From contig NZ_CP013126.1 of NCBI RefSeq assembly GCF_001441165.1, forward strand, positions 1,579,551 to 1,643,550: a stretch of DNA of 64,000 nucleotides, given 5' to 3'. Positions 58,905-64,000 of the stretch are shown one piece after another. Numbering within the stretch: the first letter of the stretch is position 1; each line of letters opens with the position of its first letter. The notes under the pieces are model-generated. The model did not search any database. It worked only from the letters and a program-made list of their open reading frames with translations, and was not told the origin of the DNA. Made by a program: the position numbers and the translations under genes. Source of the stretch: Acidipropionibacterium acidipropionici (GTDB taxonomy: Bacteria > Actinomycetota > Actinomycetes > Propionibacteriales > Propionibacteriaceae).

Positions 58905-61220
58905 TCATCGTATCCACGGCGATGCGGCTCGACCGCTGGGCGTCGCGTACGCCTTGATCGCACTCACGCTCACATATGGCGCACCATTGGTGGCAGTGAC
59001 CACCAGACGCAGTCGGTCGATCTGCACCGGGCTCACATCGCACACCACGTGGCGGTGGCGATTCTCGGTGACCTCGGCGAGCGTCGTCCAACCGTCCTGC
59101 GACCCGGGCCGATGGCCCTCGATCCGGAAGTCGGCCGCCAGCGTCGGCACCACGAGATATGGCGTCCGGTGGTGGTGGAGGTTGATGAGGTCGGCGTCGA
59201 CGTCGTCATTGAGGACGATTCGTGCGGACGCCACCGTGCGCGGCTCGGGCAGGTCGAGTTCCAGCCACTCGTCGACCGCGACCTTCCCCTCGGCCGTCGC
59301 CGGAGTGGGTTCCTCGAGCTTCGAGGCCCACATGTGCGGCCCTCCCCACGGGCGCTGGTAGGCATCGAGTACCCGCTCGGCCTGGTAGGCGCCGGTCCCG
59401 GGCGAGACCGTGAGAACCGGAACATGACCGCGCTCGGTCCGGGCGATCCAGGTCGTCAGCAGTTCGTCGGGCTCGTCCGGGATGCGCGGGTCGAAGCCCT
59501 TGTCATGCGGCCCCTTGTGGCGCAGCATCATCAGCCCGTAGGGGTAGGTGCCAGTCAGATGCAGCGCCACCGCGGGGTTGTGACGCACGATGATGACGCC
59601 GTTGCATGCGGCCGCGGGCCGCCAGTCGAATTCGACCGGAAGCCATTGCTCGGGCCCGGCCCCGATGCGCAGTGTGCGAGTGGCGACGCGATCCACGGGG
59701 ACGTAATTCTGGGGCTTGCCAGTGCTCCACAGCTCGACGGTCAGCTCGGTGGCCTCCTCGGCGTCCACCAGGAATGAGATCTCGTCGAGCCGCGGGTCGA
59801 CCGGCACCACGACCGCGACGTCGTCGGCCAGTCTCATCCGCTCGGATCCGTCCGGTGTCTCGACGCGGGCCTGGGTGCTCGACGCCGCCACCGCCGCGTC
59901 CTTCAGCAGATTCTCCCGGTCATCGACTTCCACCCCCAGGACGGACCCGTCCTCGCGCATCAGGACCTGCTGCAGCTCGCCGGGGTGCTCTCCGAAGTGC
60001 CGCGCATCGACGTTCTCCCGCCCCATCAGCACCGCCGCTGTCCCGATGGCCTGCCCCTCGGTCGCGCAGGTCGCCATCACCCGTGCCGATCCCTCGGCGA
60101 TGTGGGTGGCGGAGATATCGCGCCCGGCCAGGAGCAGGTTGCCGATGTCGCGCGAGTACAGACTGCGGAAGGGGATCTGATACGGGCCGGGAGAGTAGCG
60201 CTGACGTGCGCCGGGATCGGCCGCGTACATGCCCTCCACCGGGTGAAGGTCGATCGACCAGCCGCCGAATGCGACGGCGTCGTCGAAGGAGCGCTGGTTC
60301 ATGAGGTCGGACTGGGTGAGTACATGATCGCCCACGAATCGCCGGTACTCGCGGCGTCCCGGGATGGAGCCGACCCACTCCAGAGTCAGGTTCTCGGCGT
60401 CGAACTGTCCGGAGTTCTTGATGTAGTCCCAGATCCCGAAGATCACGCCCAGCAGCTCGTCGCGAATACGGTCGGAGTCCTTGACGATGTCGAGATGGCC
60501 GCCCCATTCGATCCACCAGTAGTCGCAGCCGTTGTCGCCGGTGCGGATGATCCGGTTGGCGGGAATCGGCGTCGTGGTGATGTCTCGTGCGATGTTCGGG
60601 GCCACGAACCTCTGCGGGGAACCCGCATCCTTGGTGTAGAAGAACATCGACGAGCCGAGGAACTCCCCATCGGGTGTCTGCGGAGCCCATTCCTCCCCAA
60701 ACTGGTCGCGGCCCTCGCGTCCCGTCATGTACTCGGCCCCGGCCAGGGCTCCGACCAGGCCGTCGCCGGTGCAGTCGGCGAAGACCGGGGCGGTGAACGT
60801 GGTCCACGTCTCGGTCTGCATGTTCCATCCCGACACCGATGAGATCCGGGTGCCGTTCTCGCCGCTCGTGACGTCGTGGACGTCGGTGTTGAGGTGCAGG
60901 TGGATGTTCGGTTCGGCGTGGACGGCGTCGAGCACCACCTGATCCCAGTAGATGGCACTCCCCTCCGGATTGCGGTACTGGTTCTCCAGGAACAGCTCGC
61001 CCATGATCCCGGTCTCCCGGGAGAAGCGCTGGGTGCCGTGTGCGGTCGCCCCGACCACCCAGACCCTGACCTCGCTGGAGGAGTTGCCGCCCAGTACCGG
61101 CCGGTTGGTGACCAGACTCACGCGCGCTCCCAGCCGCGCGGCCGCGATCGCTGCACAGCTGCCGGCCAGCCCGCCGCCGACCACGACCAGATCCGCCTGC
61201 TCCGTTACCTCTGCGACCAC
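58905..61220 (-). CDS. FAD-dependent oxidoreductase with C-terminal beta-rich domain
   Basis: A 771-residue protein. The N-terminal half is a PF12831-type FAD-dependent oxidoreductase: dinucleotide loop VVVGGGLAGSCAAIAAARLG, RPVLGGNSSSEVRVW, and GRDISATHIAEGSARVMATC near the end of the flavin domain. The C-terminal ~250 residues are beta-rich and discoidin-like, possibly carbohydrate-binding. Such proteins accompany polysaccharide or glycoside loci and may oxidise a sugar. No signal peptide. The GTG at 61220 has GGGAGG five bases upstream. Divergent from the MHS transporter, with an IclR regulator downstream. Confidence 0.85.
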   Translation of the reverse strand: MVAEVTEQADLVVVGGGLAGSCAAIAAARLGARVSLVTNRPVLGGNSSSEVRVWVVGATAHGTQRFSRETGIMGELFLENQYRNPEGSAIYWDQVVLDAVHAEPNIHLHLNTDVHDVTSGENGTRISSVSGWNMQTETWTTFTAPVFADCTGDGLVGALAGAEYMTGREGRDQFGEEWAPQTPDGEFLGSSMFFYTKDAGSPQRFVAPNIARDITTTPIPANRIIRTGDNGCDYWWIEWGGHLDIVKDSDRIRDELLGVIFGIWDYIKNSGQFDAENLTLEWVGSIPGRREYRRFVGDHVLTQSDLMNQRSFDDAVAFGGWSIDLHPVEGMYAADPGARQRYSPGPYQIPFRSLYSRDIGNLLLAGRDISATHIAEGSARVMATCATEGQAIGTAAVLMGRENVDARHFGEHPGELQQVLMREDGSVLGVEVDDRENLLKDAAVAASSTQARVETPDGSERMRLADDVAVVVPVDPRLDEISFLVDAEEATELTVELWSTGKPQNYVPVDRVATRTLRIGAGPEQWLPVEFDWRPAAACNGVIIVRHNPAVALHLTGTYPYGLMMLRHKGPHDKGFDPRIPDEPDELLTTWIARTERGHVPVLTVSPGTGAYQAERVLDAYQRPWGGPHMWASKLEEPTPATAEGKVAVDEWLELDLPEPRTVASARIVLNDDVDADLINLHHHRTPYLVVPTLAADFRIEGHRPGSQDGWTTLAEVTENRHRHVVCDVSPVQIDRLRLVVTATNGAPYVSVSAIKAYATPSGRAASPWIR

Positions 61221-61409
61221 GATTCCTCCCTGAAGTCCTGACATCCCCGTCGGGTCCTTGACATCTCTGTCAGATACCAAGAGACTAGCGCACATCGAAT
61301 GAATAGTTGCAACAGACGCAACCACACGTGCGAACTATGCAATACTTCGAGGCGTGGCCGGGCCGAGGGAGGCATCGAGAGGGCCACAAAGAGCAGGGAG
61401 GCTCTGACG

Positions 61410-62786
61410 ATGAACCAAGACATGGCGACCGCCGACGCGCAACGGTCGGTCCAGGAGATCGAGAACGACGCCCAACGACGCCAGGCGTTGAAGAAGGTGC
61501 TGCCCGCGGCCGGCATCGGCCACTTCGTCGAATGGTTCGACTTCGGGCTCTACGGCACCCTCGCCACCGTCATCAGCGCAACCTTCTTCAACAGTGACAA
61601 TCCGCAGTCGGCGCTACTGTCCACATTCGCCGTATTCGCCGTCGGGTTCATCATGAGGCCCATCGGCGGCATGTTCTGGGGATCGCGCGGCGACCGCCAT
61701 GGACGCAAGAACGTCCTGGCCACAGTCGTCATCCTCACCTCGGTGTCCACCTTCCTCATCGGCGTCCTGCCGACCTACTCCCAGATCGGGGTGTGGGCCT
61801 CGGTCCTTCTGGTGCTGGTGAGGCTGCTGCAAGGATTCGCGGCCGGTGGCGAGAGCTCGGGGGCGACCTCCCTCCTGCTTGAGTACGCCCCCTCGAAGCA
61901 TCGCGGCTTCGTCACCAGTTTCATCGACGTCTTCGGATTCCTGGCATTCCTGGCCGGTGCCGCTCTCGGCCTGCTGCTCACCTTGACGATGGGCGAGGAC
62001 ACCCTGAACTCCTGGGGCTGGCGCATCCCGTTCTGGGTGGCACTGCCGCTGGGTCTGATCGGCGTCTACCTGCGGATGAAGCTCGAGGACACTCCGGAGT
62101 TCCGCGCCGCCCAGGAGGGCGGCGAGGTGACCGACTCTCCGCTGCGAGACTCCTTCAAGGTGGCGTGGAAGGCACTGCTGTTCTGCGTCGGGTTCGTCGT
62201 GGTCAAGGCCGTGGGGCACTGGCTGTTGCAGACCTTCATGCCCTCGTATCTGAAGACCGATCTCAAGTACAACCAGACGCAGAGTTTCGAGGTGACGGTG
62301 ATCGGCTTCCTCGTCATCGTGGTCCTCGTGCCGTTCTTCGGCTGGCTGAGCGACACAGTGGGGCGCAAGCCGTTGATGATCGGCGGCTGCATCGGCTTCG
62401 TCGTGCTGAGCTATCCGACGCTGATGCTGATGGGCAGTGGCCACTTCTGGGCCGCCGTTGCGGCGATGGCCATTCTGGGAGCCTTCATGGCCGCCATCGA
62501 CGGGGCGATCAACGCCGCCATGCCGGAGCTCTTCCCGACCAACATCCGCTACGGGTCGATGTCCATCTCCTACAACGTCGCGGTCTCGGTCTTCGGCGGA
62601 GTGACGCCCTACGTGGCCACCGGGCTCATCGCCTGGACCGGCAACAACTACTCGCCGGCCTTCTTCATCGGTGCGGCGGCGCTCATCAGCATGATCACCA
62701 TCTTCCTGGCCCCGGAGACCGCGCACCGCAACCTCGTCGCCCGGGCCGGAGACCAGACGCAACTCACGACAGCTCACAACCACTGA
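61410..62786 (+). CDS. MHS-family major facilitator transporter
   Basis: A 458-residue, 12-helix transporter of the metabolite:H+ symporter (MHS) group, as in ProP, KgtP and citrate transporters. GIGHFVEWFDFGLYG at the N-terminus and RPIGGMFWGSRGDRHGRK at loop 2-3 are diagnostic. It imports a small organic acid, amino acid or betaine with protons. The ATG at 61410 follows GGGAGG. Divergent from the FAD oxidoreductase and 18 bases ahead of a secreted protein gene, so it may take up the product released outside the cell. Confidence 0.92.
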   Translation: MNQDMATADAQRSVQEIENDAQRRQALKKVLPAAGIGHFVEWFDFGLYGTLATVISATFFNSDNPQSALLSTFAVFAVGFIMRPIGGMFWGSRGDRHGRKNVLATVVILTSVSTFLIGVLPTYSQIGVWASVLLVLVRLLQGFAAGGESSGATSLLLEYAPSKHRGFVTSFIDVFGFLAFLAGAALGLLLTLTMGEDTLNSWGWRIPFWVALPLGLIGVYLRMKLEDTPEFRAAQEGGEVTDSPLRDSFKVAWKALLFCVGFVVVKAVGHWLLQTFMPSYLKTDLKYNQTQSFEVTVIGFLVIVVLVPFFGWLSDTVGRKPLMIGGCIGFVVLSYPTLMLMGSGHFWAAVAAMAILGAFMAAIDGAINAAMPELFPTNIRYGSMSISYNVAVSVFGGVTPYVATGLIAWTGNNYSPAFFIGAAALISMITIFLAPETAHRNLVARAGDQTQLTTAHNH

Positions 62787-62804
62787 CCGGCGAGGGGGCC
62801 GACC

Positions 62805-64000
62805 ATGGGCACCAGTATTCAACGACGAGATTTGCTTACACTCTCGGCCGCAACGGCGGGGGCTGTGGGTCTGGACACGGCGTTCCCGTCGACGGCCCGG
62901 GCATCGAGCCCGAGCTCGGGCGTCATCCAGCTCACCGACCATGACACGACGCTGCGCTGGGGCCACGACGCCCAGGGCTGGAGACTGACCGAGGTCTCCA
63001 CGAACAGGGGTCACGCGAGAAGGAGTGCGGCCTCACCGTCGGGGCTGCACAGTCTCTGGTACGTGCCCGAAGGCGACGCCCCGGCGGCCGACACGATCCG
63101 ACGGGTGTCCGCCGGACGGCGCCTAAGCTTCAGACCCACTCGAGCTGAACACTCGGGCCGCTCGATCAGACTCAGCGCGTCGACGGAGGCCGGATCAGTG
63201 ACGTCCACGTGGTGGTTGTCGGGCGGCCAGGTGCTGGTGCAGGTGAGTGTCACGGCGTCCCGGGCGGGCTGGTTCGGACTGCCCTCGCCGTCCCTGGTGA
63301 CCGTCGCGGACCGTGACCTCGCCTGGGGGGTCGTACCCGGCTACTGGGCGTCGTCGAGGACAGAGAAGAACGACGAGCTCACATACAACTACCAGTTCGG
63401 GGCTCCCACCGTGCCTCTTGTGACGAACGAGGTCACGACCACGAGCCTGGTGTCGATTCTCCAGAGTCGTCGCGACGGACTGAGCGTGGCCGCCTTGGCC
63501 GAGCCACGCCTTGCCCGCGATCCCTGGGAGTCTGACGCCACCACCCTGTCGACCTGGCACGTCGGAGCCTCCTTGAGAGCCCTGTCAGGCCCGTTGTCGC
63601 CGACTCTCGTGTACCCGGTTCCGGGCCAGGAGGGCTCGCACCTGGATGCCGGCCAGACGGTCACCGCCAGCTACCGCTACATCGTCGCCCCGGGGTCGTG
63701 GGAGCAGATCGCGGCCACGACGATGACCGACCCGTACGGCGTCCACCGCTACCTGCAGCTCGCCCGCGCCGAGGACTCCCTGTCCCACCGGATTCACCGG
63801 ATGCACGACTTCATCGTCCTTCCCGTCTCGAAGTGGCACACCTGGGAGTTCCAGGGCAAGACCCTCGGCGCCGAGAGCGGCAAGCCGTCCGACGTCGGGG
63901 CGATGTGGATGATGGCGAAACTCACCGACGACCCGATCATCATCAACGATCGGCTGCCGTACGTCCGCAACTACAAGCTGGCCCAGCAGGATTCGACATC
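62805..64000 (+). CDS. Tat-exported protein, probable carbohydrate-active enzyme, 3' end outside window
   Basis: The frame is open from ATG 62805 to the window edge (398 codons visible). It begins QRRDLLTLSAATAGAVGL, a twin-arginine signal, cleaved near ARA-SS. The visible mature part is beta-rich with many tryptophans (WWLSGGQVLVQVSV; WGVVPGYWASS), then HTWEFQGKTLG, and resembles the N-terminal sandwich of large glycosidases or lyases. I do not recognise the exact family. GCGAGGGGG lies ten bases upstream of the ATG. Eighteen bases after the MHS transporter, so probably one transcript: an extracellular enzyme plus uptake of its product. Confidence 0.75.
   Translation, partial: MGTSIQRRDLLTLSAATAGAVGLDTAFPSTARASSPSSGVIQLTDHDTTLRWGHDAQGWRLTEVSTNRGHARRSAASPSGLHSLWYVPEGDAPAADTIRRVSAGRRLSFRPTRAEHSGRSIRLSASTEAGSVTSTWWLSGGQVLVQVSVTASRAGWFGLPSPSLVTVADRDLAWGVVPGYWASSRTEKNDELTYNYQFGAPTVPLVTNEVTTTSLVSILQSRRDGLSVAALAEPRLARDPWESDATTLSTWHVGASLRALSGPLSPTLVYPVPGQEGSHLDAGQTVTASYRYIVAPGSWEQIAATTMTDPYGVHRYLQLARAEDSLSHRIHRMHDFIVLPVSKWHTWEFQGKTLGAESGKPSDVGAMWMMAKLTDDPIIINDRLPYVRNYKLAQQDST

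Noticed and set aside
1-64000. tRNA or rRNA genes and CRISPR arrays
   Set aside because: No cloverleaf-like or rRNA-like stretch and no regularly spaced repeat-spacer pattern was noticed when reading both strands; a covariance-model scan would be needed to be certain.

Overview
The window is GC-rich (roughly two thirds G+C by eye), with compact same-strand operons, many 4-base ATGA/GTGA start-stop overlaps and frequent GTG starts. The gene set includes a LytR_C protein, LGFP-repeat protein, MsiK-dependent-type sugar ABC systems, a MocR regulator, and a SorC/DeoC polyol cluster. Together these point to an actinobacterium, most likely a Propionibacteriaceae relative such as Acidipropionibacterium. 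That assignment is an inference from gene content, not a database result. No rRNA, tRNA or CRISPR array was seen.

Layout. 1-0.7 kb: partial membrane-anchored protein. 0.9-2.4 kb: serine hydrolase. 2.7-6.2 kb: complete osmoprotectant ABC transporter (binding protein, two permeases, CBS-domain ATPase). 6.6-8.1 kb: K+/H+-type antiporter. 8.2-9.0 kb: LytR_C protein with a small conserved protein. 9.2-10.8 kb: HerA-like ATPase. 11.1-12.3 kb: C-S lyase. 12.4-13.2 kb: DUF559/AbiEi-like protein. 13.4-14.4 kb: AzlCD exporter. 14.8-19.7 kb: envelope proteins (PRC-barrel/DUF2382, RlpA-like, LGFP/M15 hydrolase, lipoprotein). 20-23.6 kb: tautomerase, two overlapping Gfo/Idh/MocA dehydrogenases, TesB thioesterase. 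24-31.3 kb: a polyol or ketose cluster on the minus strand (FGGY kinase, two zinc dehydrogenases, SorC regulator, DeoC, and a DhaK-DhaL kinase broken by an in-frame TGA). 31.5-41.3 kb: an eight-gene minus-strand glycoside operon (SIS isomerase, PfkB kinase, GH172, ABC binding protein and two permeases, GH116, LacI). 41.5-44.4 kb: kinase remnant, SDR, and an XRE regulator truncated at an IS256-type element. 44.4-48.4 kb: aminotransferase, SDR and MocR regulator around a shared divergent control region. 49.4-58 kb: orphan FetB-like permease, then undecaprenyl-phosphate recycling genes (PAP2, UppP, DedA), a two-component system, and a transporter-glycosyltransferase fusion with a second glycosyltransferase. 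58-64 kb: IclR regulator, FAD oxidoreductase, MHS transporter and an incomplete Tat-exported protein.

How the parts work together. (i) The GH172/GH116 operon looks like an import-then-hydrolyse route. An ABC transporter without its own ATPase brings in an oligosaccharide, two signal-less hydrolases cut it inside the cell, and a PfkB kinase plus a KpsF/GutQ-like D-arabinose-5-phosphate isomerase would pass D-arabinose to ribulose-5-phosphate. (ii) A direct-repeat motif, CTCAGAA-N4-CTMAGA, lies upstream of the PAP2, UppP and DedA genes. The intervening two-component system has the short extracytoplasmic loop of intramembrane-sensing kinases. This suggests a small lipid-carrier-stress regulon.

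Besides genes, the window holds several repeat families: three copies of an ~85 bp palindromic element, two copies of a 99 bp palindromic element, a degenerate ~50 bp hairpin repeat, an 88 bp tandem duplication, and an 18 bp tandem array in front of the response-regulator gene.
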